DNA from: JASHUC01 sp963849095
GTDB taxonomy: Bacteria > Pseudomonadota > Gammaproteobacteria > Steroidobacterales > Steroidobacteraceae
NCBI GenBank assembly: GCA_963849095.1
Contig: CAWKGA010000008.1
Location: 744,001 to 808,000 of the forward strand
Length of the DNA: 64,000 bases
Direction: 5' to 3'
A program made the position numbers and the translations under genes. Every line of letters begins with the position of its first letter. Position 1 is the first letter of the stretch. This document shows positions 1 to 8,723 of this stretch, piece after piece. The notes below the pieces were generated by a model, which worked only from the letters and a program-made list of their open reading frames with translations, was not told the origin of the DNA and searched no databases.

Positions 1-2
1 CG

Positions 3-725
3 ATGCTCAATCCAGGATCAGGGCAGATCTCCCACTGGGAAGATCCAGTCTGCCCGGTCACCCGCGGGCTTCAGCCTGCCGCCGATCAGTACGTGAGCCA
101 CAGAATAGAGGCCATTGCGCAAGAGGTCGGAGCACCCCGCAGTGGGGCGAGGCACTGTAGAGTCGATGTCGAGATTGTGTTCACGCGAGATCCGCAGGCG
201 GAAGTGGACCGCATCGCGAAAATTGCGCCGATGATGCTTGGCTATACGAACGGGTCGATCAAGGAACTCGCGACGGTCCGCTTGCCTATCCAGGCGTGGT
301 ATGTCACTGCGACGGCGAGTGGAGAGGGATCCCGGAACGTACTGGTTGATTCGAACATTAATCCTGTAAATTTTAGGATGAGAGTTTTGTTCAACACTCC
401 CGGTCGCCTTAAGGATGTCGTAAGCCATATCGGGTACGAGCTCGTTGCCGTCAATGAGACCCAGGTCAGCAAATACTCTCTCGACACGATCTCCGACTAT
501 CTCGCCATGCTCATCCTGACTAGGACCGCCCAAGACGGTTGCAACACACGTCCCAGCATCATTGACCTGCTCTCCCCGGATTGCGGTTCGAGAGAAAAAC
601 CCCAAGCGCTGACGGACGCGGACAAGGCGTTCCTCAGAGGACTCTACGGCACGCGGTTCGGAATGAAGATCAACGTCGAGCAACGCCAGATCAACCAGCA
701 ATTGGTCCACGCGCTCGGCCGATAG
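3..725 (+). CDS. Conserved hypothetical protein, 5' end probably outside the window
   Basis: The open frame runs from the window edge to a TAG stop at 725, leaving about 240 visible residues. It begins with a segment of the type HWEDPVCP, contains two spaced cysteines (CRVD and CNTRPS/DCG) and ends in a helical LTDADKAFLRGLYG stretch. I recall this arrangement from secreted hypothetical proteins of alpha- and gammaproteobacteria in which a signal peptide precedes the W-x-x-PVCP segment. No signal peptide is visible here, so the ATG at position 3 is probably internal and the true start lies upstream. No catalytic motif is recognisable and I assign no function. Confidence 0.6.
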   Translation: MLNPGSGQISHWEDPVCPVTRGLQPAADQYVSHRIEAIAQEVGAPRSGARHCRVDVEIVFTRDPQAEVDRIAKIAPMMLGYTNGSIKELATVRLPIQAWYVTATASGEGSRNVLVDSNINPVNFRMRVLFNTPGRLKDVVSHIGYELVAVNETQVSKYSLDTISDYLAMLILTRTAQDGCNTRPSIIDLLSPDCGSREKPQALTDADKAFLRGLYGTRFGMKINVEQRQINQQLVHALGR

Positions 726-1138
726 TCTTCTCAGCAAGGTCTTCGGCTGAGACGCGATCGAGAATGAGCGCGGCTTAGCTTGCCGAGATGAGTCCGGCGA
801 CGCAGTGGGTCAAAAGGGGGGTCTGGCGGACGTTGAGGTACGGGCTGGTGTGCGGCCGGACTGCCGGTATTGCGCTCTGCCGCTGTCGGAACGAAGGTCT
901 CGCCCATCGGCTGGGTCGGTCGGTCGATGAGTCAGGGGTGGAGCGGGATTCGCGTGCGAACGGGCAGCAGAACTCGAGGTGGGGTATGAACGTGGGGTAG
1001 CACCCGACATGTGGAGACCAAACGACCTCGCAATCAATGAGTCGCGAGCGTCGTTCAACTTCGGCCGGCCACGGAAATCGCATGGGTCGGCAACCCGCGG
1101 TCGTTTTGAGTGGGGGCGTCCACGCACGATCGTCCCGA
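726..1138. other. Stretch without a convincing gene
   Basis: About 410 bases of GC-rich sequence separate the hypothetical gene from the toxin-like gene. Several frames stay open on both strands, but their translations are rich in Arg, Pro and Ser with no domain pattern and no good ribosome binding site. I see no tRNA, strong hairpin or IS end. Confidence 0.4.
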
Positions 1139-1465
1139 TCACGTGGGTGGAAAGGTTAGCTCGATGTAAGTCCCCGGGACGAGAGCGGTGAGTGCCCGCT
1201 CCACGGAGGACGTATGGTGGCTGATGAGACGCCAGTCGGTGGTCATCAGCACGATGATCGCGAGGTGGCGACCGGAGAGGTTCTGTTGATCACGCAGATT
1301 CTGGTCTGTGGTGATCAGCGCGGCGAAGCCCTCTGCCTCGGCCGCCGCGAGAAGGTCGCCATTCGTCAGAGATTGCCATCCCCGCTCGAAGGCGGTGACG
1401 ACCTCGTGACCCCGAAGGGAGTGCCGCAGGGGGGCAGGGGTACCCTGGTCGAATAGAATCCTCAC
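1139..1465 (-). CDS. DUF5615 family PIN-like protein, putative toxin
   Basis: The 108-residue product starts MRILFDQG, the usual beginning of DUF5615 proteins, where the first Asp is an acidic residue of the PIN-like fold. It continues with GHEVVTAFERGW, NGDLLAAAEAEGFAALITTDQNL and a hydrophobic IIVL strand. The Asp of TTDQNL matches the second conserved acidic position. DUF5615 proteins are compact PIN-domain relatives, predicted to act as RNases and normally encoded beside a DUF433 antitoxin, as here, 17 bases downstream of that gene on the same strand. Family length is about 110 residues, so it looks complete. Toxicity is inferred from the pairing, not shown. Confidence 0.8.
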   Translation of the reverse strand: MRILFDQGTPAPLRHSLRGHEVVTAFERGWQSLTNGDLLAAAEAEGFAALITTDQNLRDQQNLSGRHLAIIVLMTTDWRLISHHTSSVERALTALVPGTYIELTFPPT

Positions 1466-1482
1466 ACCGGGCGGCTACGCGG

Positions 1483-1701
1483 CTACGCGGCTTCGAGGCT
1501 ACGCCGGGCGTGCGCGAGAACGGCATCGACTTGCTCGCGCGTGACGCCCGGGAACCACTCGAGGAAATCCGGGATTGTTGCACCGCCCTCGATGTTCTCG
1601 AAGAGCGCCTTGACCGGAACGCGCGTGTCCTTGAACAGCCACGCGCCGCTGACTTTTCCGGCAATCCGCTCGACCGCGGCACACTGTGACCAGTCGATCA
1701 T
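1483..1701 (-). CDS. DUF433 family protein, putative antitoxin
   Basis: The 72-residue product carries the typical DUF433 pattern: an IAGKVSGAWLFKDTRVPV segment (family consensus GxPxIxGTRIPV), then a helical region containing ATIPDFLEWFPGVTREQVDAVLAHA. DUF433 is a small winged-helix-like DNA-binding domain, the common partner of DUF5615 PIN-like toxins. The gene lies directly upstream of the toxin-like gene with a 17-bp gap, so the two probably form one operon in which the antitoxin is made first. The intervening bases contain a short tandem of CGGCTACG units. The pair sits next to an integrase, typical for mobile toxin-antitoxin cargo. Confidence 0.8.
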   Translation of the reverse strand: MIDWSQCAAVERIAGKVSGAWLFKDTRVPVKALFENIEGGATIPDFLEWFPGVTREQVDAVLAHARRSLEAA

Positions 1702-1857
1702 CAGCGTAAAATGATCGACTGCCGTCTGGAATGCAAGAGCGACCGGCGTCGGTTCCGCGAAGGGGCCTATCGTCTGTCAAGCTTATTTTGCGGAGTGGAA
1801 ATGGGAGACAGTAACACTATTAAATACCGAGTGTTACGAGTCATATCTCAGCTATTA

Positions 1858-3159
1858 CTACGCTGCCGATCGGGCCGCTTCACGGCGGTTCGGCTCCGGG
1901 CTGCGTAGGGGAACGACCTTCGCCCGGCGTGCGCGGAGTATCCCGAGCAGCCTCTCGCCCCAGCGCTCGAGCGCGGCGCGTTTCTCGGCGGCGTAGTCAT
2001 GACGGTCGTAGATCTCGGCGACATCACCTGTTGTGTGATTGAGCACCTTCTCGACGTGCAGGCGCGGGACGCCGCAGGCCGTCATGCCGCTCGCGGCCGT
2101 GCGCCGCAGGTCGTGCGGCGTGAAGGCCGCAAGGCCGATGTGCCCGAGGTTCTTGCGCAGGGACTGTGAGAGGGAGCGCACCGTGAGCGGCGCACCGTCG
2201 CGCTCGACTCGCCAAGGCGAGGGGAGGAGGGCCTCCGGCGGTTCCGTGTTGTCGGCCGGTCGATCGGCCACTCCGGCGGTCTCGCGCTCGATGTGGCGGA
2301 GCACCGCGCGCGCGAGGGGGGAGAGGGGCACCGCATGGGCCTTGCCGTTCTTCGAGCGCTCGACGGGGATGGTCCACAGCGCGTTCTTGAGGTCGAATTC
2401 GCAGCACAGCGCCTGCGCGACCTCGCCGGGACGCTGGCCGGTGACGAGCACGAGCTTCAGGGCATTCTGCACGGCGCGACTCATGTGGGCGCGGCCGAGC
2501 TTCCTCCAGAGCGTGCGAATCTCGGTCTCGGTGAGCGTCCGCTCGCGGGGCTTCTCGCGCCCGCCGGGGCGGGGGAGTGCGACCAGGGGACTCGCCTCGA
2601 TGAGGCCCCGCTCGACCCCGAAGCGGAACATCTGGGAGAGGAGTGCGGCGATCCGGTTGGCCATGACGGGGGAGCCGCGATCGACGATGCGATCGAGGAG
2701 CAGGATGGCATCGCGCCGCGTGATCGATTTGGCGGGGCGGTTCTTCCAGCGCTTGAGTACATTCGCGCGGATCGCCTGCTCGGCCTCCTCGGGGCGCTTG
2801 CGCTCGAGGTAGACGTAGCGGCGAAGGAATTCGTCCGCGAGGTCGCCCACGGTGGGTTCGTCGCTCGCGCGTGGGGTGGCAAGCGCCGGGGAGGCGAGGG
2901 GATCCTCGCCGCGATGAAGGCGGCGCGTGAACTCGGCGTGCGCCTCGTAGGCCTGCTGCAGGGAGACCGTCGGGTAATGTCCGATGAGCAGGCGAGCGCC
3001 GGCGCCCGCGCGCCGGTAGCGGAAGTAGAAGGTCTTGGTGCCCGCAGGCGTGAGGCGAACGATGAGACCCTTGCGGGTCGGATCGGTCACGTCATAGGCC
3101 TTGGCGGCGGGCTTGAGAGCGGCGAGGAATCGATCGGTGAACGCTTTGGGATAGCGCAT
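1858..3159 (-). CDS. Tyrosine site-specific integrase (DUF4102/P4-type), copy 1
   Basis: A 433-residue recombinase starting MRYPKAFTDRF. The N-terminal ~90 residues (KGLIVRLTPAGTKTFYFRYR, LLIGHYPTVSLQQAYE) are the DUF4102 arm-binding domain. A SAM-like core-binding domain follows, then the catalytic domain with Arg in VTGQRPGEV, HDLRRTAAS, a His in VLNHTTGDVAEIYDRHDY and the Tyr nucleophile in that last segment. Length is normal for P4-type integrases that target tRNA genes. The gene reads away from a tRNA-like 46-bp repeat 300 bp from its start. It is near-identical to the second integrase at 17689 over the catalytic half, but its N-terminal domain is clearly diverged. Confidence 0.93.
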   Translation of the reverse strand: MRYPKAFTDRFLAALKPAAKAYDVTDPTRKGLIVRLTPAGTKTFYFRYRRAGAGARLLIGHYPTVSLQQAYEAHAEFTRRLHRGEDPLASPALATPRASDEPTVGDLADEFLRRYVYLERKRPEEAEQAIRANVLKRWKNRPAKSITRRDAILLLDRIVDRGSPVMANRIAALLSQMFRFGVERGLIEASPLVALPRPGGREKPRERTLTETEIRTLWRKLGRAHMSRAVQNALKLVLVTGQRPGEVAQALCCEFDLKNALWTIPVERSKNGKAHAVPLSPLARAVLRHIERETAGVADRPADNTEPPEALLPSPWRVERDGAPLTVRSLSQSLRKNLGHIGLAAFTPHDLRRTAASGMTACGVPRLHVEKVLNHTTGDVAEIYDRHDYAAEKRAALERWGERLLGILRARRAKVVPLRSPEPNRREAARSAA

Positions 3160-3457
3160 GGGCCTGTCCTCGGCTGAACGACGCTGCTGTCCTTAAGGTC
3201 TTGCTCTTCCGAATCGGCGACGATCCCACCCCTCTCTGGGGCCTTCCCGTCACCCCTCGAGCCCCCTTGTCCTGCCGACAAGGCGTCTCGCTCCATGGAC
3301 CATCTGTGGACACTTTTGCCGTGACAGGCGCAGGATGGATGTGAAAGCCGCAGAGCGAGAGTGAAACCTGAGAGGATTATAAAAGATTGATAGCACAAGA
3401 GAAAAGCAAAATATCGCGGCGTTTCAGCTGCATTCGCATGGAGTCGCAGGACATTCC

Positions 3458-3503
3458 ATGGGGTGCAAGGGGTCCCGAGTTCAAATCTCGGCGCTCCGAT
3501 CAA
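3458..3503 (+). repeat. Attachment-site repeat 1 (3' half of a tRNA gene)
   Basis: The 46-bp segment matches 19239-19284 with one mismatch (A/G in the anticodon stem). It contains a T-arm (CCGAG, loop TTCAAAT, CTCGG) followed by CGCTCCGA, the 3' acceptor strand and discriminator base expected of tRNA-Pro. It begins with ATGGGG, which matches a TGG anticodon loop from its middle onward. No 5' tRNA half is present, so this is a displaced att copy rather than a working tRNA. The integrase gene starts 300 bp to the left. tRNA-Pro(UGG) is my inference from the base pattern. Confidence 0.8.
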
Positions 3504-3530
3504 AGACTTACGAGCTCCTCGAAAATCGTT

Positions 3531-3551
3531 TGTGGCCACCTCTGTGGCCAC
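3531..3551 (+). repeat. Paired TGTGGCCAC repeats beside att1, probable integrase arm sites
   Basis: Two direct copies of TGTGGCCAC lie 28 bp right of the att repeat. The same pair, spaced the same way, lies 28 bp right of att2 at 19312-19332. A related TGTGGACAC occurs left of the att site near 3304. Short repeated sites flanking an att core are the normal binding sites of an integrase N-terminal domain; the function here is inferred from position and conservation. Confidence 0.55.
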
Positions 3552-3737
3552 GTTCAAAAAGTAAGGCGTATCCGCTCGCATTCGTTCGCCCGACTCGGGG
3601 CTCGAGGATTCTCGTCGCGTGTCCTGGCCCTGGGTCCGCGGGTGCTCGAAGCAGGTGAATTGACGTCAATTGAAATTCGCGCACACGCCCAGGGGCGATG
3701 CGGCTTGCGGCGCGCGGGCGGGCGGGGACGGGTGGGT

Positions 3738-4661
3738 GTAAGCGCACGGGGAATACACCCCTGAAGCTGGTCAGTGTGACGTTGGTCCTGAGTGCCAGCG
3801 ATGCGGCAGGAGTTCGTCGATCCTGCTCGCCGGTTGCGTCGGCAGGCGCTCGAGCACGTCCCGGAGGTAGCGGTGCGGATCGTGGCCGTTGAGCTTGGCG
3901 GATTGGATCAGGCTCATGATAACGGCAGCACGCTGGCCGGCACGGAGGGATCCGGCAAAGAGCCAGTTGGAGCGCCCGAGGGCCACCGGACGAATGCGGT
4001 TCTCGAGCCAGTTGTTGTCGATGGGCAGATCGCCATCGTCGAGGTAGCGGATGAGCGCCTCCCAGCGCCGCAAGCTGTAGTCGATCGCCTTCGCGGTCGC
4101 TGAGCCGTCGGGCACCTTCGAGCGATGGAGGATCAGCCACTTCTGCAGATTCTCGGCGACTGGCCGGGCGTGTTCTGCCCGTAGACGCTGCCGAGCGATC
4201 GCATCGAGCCGCTGCTCACGCGCTTCGGCCTCGATATCGTAGAGCAGCCCGTAATACAGCAGCGCCTCTGCGGCAACTTCGCTTCGCTGGTTCTCGTGCA
4301 GCTCCTCGAACTTCCTGCGCGCGTGCGCCATGCACCCGATCTCGATGACGCCGCGCTCGAAGAGCGCCTTGTAGCCGGAGAAGTCATCGCAGACGAGCTT
4401 GCCGGACCAGGCGCCGAGGAACGCTCGGGCGTGATGGCCGCCGCGGCTCTCGGCGAAGTCGTACAACACCAGAGGCAGCGGATCGAACTGGGTGGTGCCG
4501 TAGCTCCACAGGTACGCCTGGTGCGTGTGCCCCAACCCCGGCTTTAACATCGGCACCGGCGTCTCATCGGCGTGCAACACCGAGCGGCTGAGGAGCGCGA
4601 CCTTCATGGCCTGCGCGAGCGGTGAGAGCTCCACCCCACAGGCGCCGCTCCACTGCCCGAG
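3738..4661 (-). mobile_element. IS66-family fragment (one end plus 3' part of tnpC)
   Basis: The left edge carries an IS66-type terminal sequence (GTAAGCGCACGGGG at 3738), followed inward by the 3' end of a tnpC gene on the minus strand. The other side is cut at about 4661 where the 2.2-kb DDE element begins, so tnpA, tnpB, the front of tnpC and the second end are missing. No target duplication can be assigned. Confidence 0.75.
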
Positions 4662-4670
4662 TGTGCGCAT
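3771..4670 (-). pseudogene. tnpC: IS66 transposase TnpC, C-terminal fragment
   Basis: About 300 residues of the TnpC catalytic region remain, starting near RTLGQWSGACG and running through VLHADETPVPML, LVCDDFSGYKALF, GCMAHARRKFEEL and PIDNNWLENRIRPVALGRSNWLFAGS. These are the DDE residues and C-terminal motifs of IS66 transposases (DET, DDF, NNxxEN). The N-terminal coiled-coil and zinc-binding half is lost because another IS is joined at this point; the residues encoded further upstream in the same frame come from that neighbour's terminal sequence. It differs from the intact TnpC at 24533, so the two IS66 elements are separate lineages. Confidence 0.85.
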
Positions 4671-6833
4671 TGCCTCACCTAAACCCTTACCTTTTCGCGC
4701 CGTTGCCTCAACTGAAATGTCACTATCGCGGCTCTCCACCAGGAGCCACCGATGGATTCCAAACTCATCCGTCCCATACGAGCCGAATTGGCGCGTTCGC
4801 TGCGCCAGCGGTACCAGGCAGCCACGGGTCGAGCAAGGAAGCAGATCTTGGCGGAGTTCATCGCCACCACTGGCTATCACCCGAAGTACGCGATCCACTT
4901 GCTCCATGCACCTGAACCGACCACCTCAGGGTCTCGAGGGCGTGTGCGGCCATTGCTGTACGACGAGGCAGCGAAGCAGGCGCTGATCGTTCTGTGGGAG
5001 GCCTCCGATCGTGTCTGTGGTAAACGGCTGAAGCCGCTGCTGAAAATCCTACTGCCGGCGCTGGAGCGACACGGCCACTTGAGGCTCGAGGAGGGGCTCC
5101 GAGCCAAGCTGCTGGCCATGAGCGCCGCGACGATCGATCGTCTGCTGCGCGCACCGCGACGGGCGGCGCACGGGAAACCGCGGCGCCGAGCAGTCCCGGC
5201 GATCCGGCGTCGTGTGCCGGTGCGTACTTTTGCCGATTGGCACGACCCGCCACCGGGTAGCATGGAAATGGATCTGGTCGCCCATTGTGGCGAATCGACC
5301 CGCGGCAGCTACATCCACAGTCTCGTCCTCACGGATATTGCGAGCGGATGGACGGAGTCCGCTCCCCTCGTCGTACGCGAACGAACCCTGCTGGTGGAGA
5401 CTCTGGATCGCGTTCGGCTCGGCCTGCCTTTCCCGCTCCGAGCGCTTGACGTCGACAACGGAAGCGAATTCCTGAACGAGACGATGATCGAATACTGCCT
5501 TCGTCATGGTATCGAGCTCACACGCTCGCGACCCTACCGGAAGAACGACCAGGCGTGGATCGAACAGAAAAACGGCGCCGTCGTGCGCAAGCTCCTCGGC
5601 TACCGCCGCTTCGAAGGCATCGCCGCCGCCCAGGTGTTCGCACGGCTATACGGAACATCGCGCCTGTTCGTCAACTTCTTCCAGCCGTCATTCAAGCTCG
5701 CCGAGAAACACCGCGAAGGCGCGCACGTCACGAAACGATACTTTCCACCCGAGACTCCCTGCGAACGCCTCTTGCAAGCCCCGACAATACCCGAGCCAAC
5801 CAAGGGCAAACTGCGTGAAGTTGCGGCCAGCCTTGACCCGCTGCAACTGCTCGAAGAAATACGCGCCTTGCAAAGCCATCTGGTCGCGCTTTCCGAGGGT
5901 GGCCCACCGGACGCAGGCACTCCATCCGCGGCGAATCTCACCGAGTTCCTGTCCAGTCTCTCTGGGGCCTGGAGGGCAGGAGACGTCCGTCCGACTCATG
6001 CCGTGGAACCCAAGCCACGCTATCTGCGGCAGATCCAGACCATCGTCCGACGTGGCGGAGGTGTCGATGCGCGACTGTCCGATCAACCCAGCACACCGCC
6101 CCCCGCGCCGGCGACAGTCCCCGCCCCGTCAGCATCCGTCGACAATCGACCCAGAATGCCTCAGTTGGATCCGGAGATCGAAGCGCGATGCGAGCGTCAG
6201 CGCGCGGAGTTCGCGAGGCGAAAGATCCGCAGGCAGCACGCGTTCGAACTCGTGTGGCCGCTTGTCTGCCGTCGACTAGAGGGACGTTCCGAACATGAAC
6301 GCAACGGAGCTGTTCGATGAGCTACGCGCCCAATACCCTGGCCGATGGCATCGGGGTCAACTTCGCGCCTTCGCACAACGAGTGGGACAGTGGCGCGAGG
6401 CTGCTCGCGCCCGTGGAATCGAATTTGGTTCCCTGCGCTACCGCCCCTCGTCGAAACCGCGCACTCGTCGCCGGCCAGACCCGCTGGCAGCGATTTGGTC
6501 GGAAATGCTTCAGCAGCTGGAGGCGGACCCGGATCAGACCGCGCGCGAGCTCCTGGCGCAGTTCCAAGCTCGCTATCCGGATCGATACCGCCTTGGGCAT
6601 CTGCGTACTGTGCAACGGCGGCTCAGGATTTGGCGGCAACAGGCGGTGCAGAGGCTGATTTGCGATATGGAGGGAATGACCGAAGATCTCGGCTACCACA
6701 GCGGACCTGCGCGACCCACAGCGCAGCCCTGAGCTTCTGCCGGCTTCGCCGTCAGACTGCACTGCGTAGGCACCGAATGGTAAGAACTCAGATGAAGCAA
6801 AAGGTAAGAAAGTTACGTGAGGCAATACGAGCA
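4662..6833 (+). mobile_element. 2.2-kb DDE insertion sequence, copy 1 (frameshifted)
   Basis: The ends are imperfect inverted repeats: TGTGCGCATTGCCTCAC on the left and TGCTCGTATTGCCTCAC read inward from the right. Subterminal TTACC and further TGCCTCA-like motifs follow each end. A second, diverged member with the same architecture occupies 44505-46704. Left and right flanks are different broken ISs (IS66 and IS3) and no target duplication is visible, so recombination or deletion followed insertion. The exact ends are set by comparison with copy 2 and could shift by a few bases. Confidence 0.7.
4752..6732 (+). pseudogene. DDE (rve-type) transposase of the 2.2-kb IS, split by a frameshift
   Basis: The first frame (4752-6320, 522 residues) has an N-terminal helical region with a TTGYHPKYAIHLL segment, then an integrase-core fold with MEMDLVAHCGEST, LVLTDIASGWTE, ALDVDNGSEFLN and KNDQAWIEQKNGAVVRKL, which supply the acidic catalytic residues. 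The second frame (from 6295) continues with ATELFDELRAQYPGRWH and a basic C-terminal domain. In the homologue at 44666 these two parts are one 640-residue protein, so a single frameshift near 6290-6300 separates them. The family resembles unclassified (ISNCY-like) DDE transposases; I cannot name a subgroup. A programmed frameshift is possible but copy 2 does not need one. Confidence 0.75.
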
Positions 6834-7126
6834 GCCCCGCGTGCCGGAATGCTCGTCCGCGGCCGCCGATAGAGCGTCCGGATGCCCATCTTGCGCATCA
6901 GCGTGCGCACGTGCCGCCGGCCAACCCGCTCGCCCTCGCGACGCAACTGAGCGGCGATCTTGCGAGCTCCGTAGAATGGCGCCTCAAGGTGCAGCTCGTC
7001 GATCCGGCGCATGAGCTTCAGGTCCCGCGCCGAGGTCGGCCGGCCTCGGTAGTACGTACTCGAGCGCGACAACACCAACAGCTCAGCTTGACGCTTCACG
7101 GGCAGCTTCCCCTCGCGATCGATCAT
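6834..7126 (-). pseudogene. IS3-family OrfB, N-terminal fragment
   Basis: About 95 residues of OrfB remain: an HTH-like KRQAELLVLSRSSTYYR, then LMRRIDELHLEAPFYGARKIAAQLRREG and GRRHVRTLMRKMGIRTLYRRPRTS. This is the DUF/HTH_21 region that precedes the rve catalytic domain in IS3 transposases. The DDE domain is missing, so the protein cannot be active. Its ATG overlaps the orfA stop (ATGA), and a run of six T residues (gene strand) near the end of orfA could be the usual frameshift site. Confidence 0.8.
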
Positions 7127-7425
7127 CGCTTGCCGCTCAGGCCGGGGAATCTCCCGAGCGCACCTTCCAAAAAATCCCGCTCCACCGTCAGCTGCCCGAT
7201 CTTCTCGTGCAACTCCCGGATACGCTCCTTGCTGTCCTCCGCAAGCGCCTCCCCGCCGAAAACGGCTGCCGCACTCGCCAGCAGCTCGCTCTTCCAGGCC
7301 GTCACCTGGTTGGGGTGGACCTCGTGATGCGCGGCGATCTCGGCAACCGTCTTCTCCCCCCGGATCGCCTCCAGCGCCACTTGCGCCTTGAACTTCGCAG
7401 AATGATTACGTCTGGGCCTTCGCAT
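7123..7425 (-). CDS. IS3-family OrfA (HTH_Tnp_1)
   Basis: The roughly 100-residue product starts MRRPRRNHSAKFKAQVALEAIRG and contains the helix-turn-helix TVAEIAAHHEVHPNQVTAWK, followed by a leucine-zipper-like IRELHEKIGQLTVERDFLEGAL segment. That is the standard DNA-binding OrfA of IS3 elements. The chosen ATG at 7425 has GGAGAG upstream; an in-frame ATG further upstream lacks one. The gene looks intact, but its partner orfB is truncated, so the element is dead. Confidence 0.85.
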   Translation of the reverse strand: MRRPRRNHSAKFKAQVALEAIRGEKTVAEIAAHHEVHPNQVTAWKSELLASAAAVFGGEALAEDSKERIRELHEKIGQLTVERDFLEGALGRFPGLSGKR

Positions 7426-7632
7426 GGACTTCTCTCCGGTCATGCCCGGGCAGAAATCCTTTGATACCCGTGTCCGAAATACCGGAGCCACCTCTGGGAT
7501 ACAGAGAGAGTAGGGACGGGGAGATTCGGGCTAGGGTAGGGATCGGAAGGGTTGTGCGAGGGGGCGGGTTTCGGCGGCGACGCCGGGATCATCGCCGTGG
7601 CGCCGTACGCCCAACCGATTCATTCGGCTCCC

Positions 7633-7683
7633 GAGGGTCCGTGCGGGGGGAGGTTTCGCCGGGTCCGACCGGCTGGCGCTGCC
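7633..7683 (+). repeat. Intergenic repeat type 1, first copy
   Basis: A roughly 50-bp segment starting GAGGGTCCGTG and containing GAGGTTTCGCCGGGTCCGAC recurs at 8594-8643 with a few substitutions. It lies between the IS3 fragment and the small membrane-protein gene. No coding or IS-end explanation is evident, so it is listed as a dispersed intergenic repeat. Confidence 0.55.
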
Positions 7684-7791
7684 GCGGGGCTGGGACTTGC
7701 GATCGGATGTTGTGCAAACTAGGATCGTCCGTCACGAGGGCCGGTCATCCTGCCGAAAAGCGCGTTAGGCACTCGCACGAGGCGCCGAAGC

Positions 7792-8226
7792 ATGACGCAA
7801 CCCCGACGATACGCAGTTATTCTCCTGCCGCCGTTAGTGATGTCTGGCGTGCTTATGCTACCCGTTCCGAGCTTTGTCCGCGGACTTACGGAACCGCTAT
7901 TTGCGATTGCTCTGGTCTACGCAATCGCCCTGGGATTCGTATTGTTTTGGGGCTGCATTTGGATTTCGCATGCCATTTGCAAGGTTCTGGTGTATCTCGA
8001 GCCCCGGCCCGATACTCAGCAGCAATGTGCTCGTGCATTTTTTTTCGCAGTTGCAGGGTCTATCGGTATGGGTCTCGCGACGCATTCCATGGGCTCATGG
8101 CACGTCTTTACCGATGTCCTTCAGCAGACCGTTGCATTTGTGCTCTGCTACGCCATATACCGCGTGCTGGTCCGCAGGGGTGAAACGAAACGGCCCGCGA
8201 CTCACTTGCATTTGAGCGGACCGTGA
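7792..8226 (+). CDS. Small four-helix membrane protein, unknown function
   Basis: The 144-residue product begins MTQPRRYAVILLPPLVM and has four hydrophobic stretches at about residues 8-25, 33-57, 72-95 and 105-125, consistent with an integral inner-membrane protein. A short charged C-terminus follows. I recognise no family. Its base composition is less GC-rich than the surroundings, as is common for island cargo. There is no close neighbour on the same strand, so it is probably monocistronic. Confidence 0.5.
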   Translation: MTQPRRYAVILLPPLVMSGVLMLPVPSFVRGLTEPLFAIALVYAIALGFVLFWGCIWISHAICKVLVYLEPRPDTQQQCARAFFFAVAGSIGMGLATHSMGSWHVFTDVLQQTVAFVLCYAIYRVLVRRGETKRPATHLHLSGP

Positions 8227-8504
8227 TGCAGACGAGCAGGGCCGCCGCTCAACTGCGGAAACGTCTTGAGCCTCGTGCACCCCATCCTGCTTACCTGAAC
8301 CGCCGCGGCATCTGCGGAGAGTTCCGGGCTTACGTCGGGTCGCTGGTCGCAACGGCCAGTCCGGCTTTCATTCGATAGTCGCCCGCATCGAACTGATACG
8401 AGCGTTCGTGTGGAGCAATGCCGGCGCAAACCTCTTGTGGGTTCGCACGGGCTTTGCACGGGGAAGCGCCTCGAGGATTTGGCGCTCGGGATCAAGGCGG
8501 TTGT

Positions 8505-8582
8505 TCGAGCGGGCGGGAAGGGTCGAGCCATCGCCCGCCCACCGCGTCGGGTGAGCGGGCGGGCAGAGGCTCTGCAGGAGGG
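8505..8582 (+). repeat. Intergenic repeat type 2, first copy
   Basis: The segment begins CGAGCGGGCGGGAAGGGTCG, continues GAGCCATCGCCCG and ends near AGGCTCTGCA. The same pattern occurs at 23404-23482, with one mismatch in the first 32 bases and several afterwards. GC-rich and partly palindromic (GGGCGGG/CCCGCCC), it resembles a REP-like intergenic element. Confidence 0.6.
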
Positions 8583-8593
8583 ATGCGGGGTGG

Positions 8594-8643
8594 GGAGGGT
8601 CCGTGAGGAAGAGGTTTCGCCGGGTCCGACTGGCTTTCGCTGC
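8594..8643 (+). repeat. Intergenic repeat type 1, second copy
   Basis: This copy matches 7633-7683, including an unbroken GAGGTTTCGCCGGGTCCGAC, and directly follows repeat type 2. The two repeat types therefore form a composite here, while each also occurs alone elsewhere in the window. Confidence 0.55.
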
Positions 8644-8723
8644 CACCGAGCGGGGTTGAGGTCGTGCTGGCAACTGGTCTCAGGGACCGATTCAGTCGTG
8701 AGGACTCTGCGTTGCTTTGCGGC

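Larger units (their letters stand above)
6834..7492 (-). mobile_element. IS3-family fragment (orfA end with truncated orfB)
   Basis: The right side holds an IS3-like orfA and the start of orfB in the usual overlapping order on the minus strand. The orfB catalytic region and the second terminus are absent because the 2.2-kb IS abuts at about 6833. The terminus near 7480-7492 (GGTGGCTCCGG read inward) resembles IS3-group ends but is assigned only approximately. Confidence 0.7.
8227..8723. other. Intergenic region built largely of repeats
   Basis: About 500 bases without a convincing gene. The right half holds repeat type 2 (8505-8582) directly followed by repeat type 1 (8594-8643). Reading frames that cross it give proline- and arginine-rich peptides with no domain. 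Confidence 0.45.

Noticed and set aside
775..1142. Minus-strand frames after the first hypothetical gene
   Set aside because: Arg/Ser/Pro-rich translations with no start signal or domain.
1470..1500. Tandem CGGCTACG units as a CRISPR or satellite
   Set aside because: Only two to three imperfect units without spacers occur. No CRISPR array or cas gene is seen in the window.
2293..3177. Long plus-strand open frame through integrase 1
   Set aside because: It is antisense to a clear integrase and its protein has no domain; high GC keeps opposite frames open. The same applies to 17830-18909.
3420..3503. A complete tRNA gene at the first att site
   Set aside because: Only the anticodon-loop-to-acceptor half is present. 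Upstream bases do not form a D-arm or 5' acceptor strand, and the same holds at 19200-19284.
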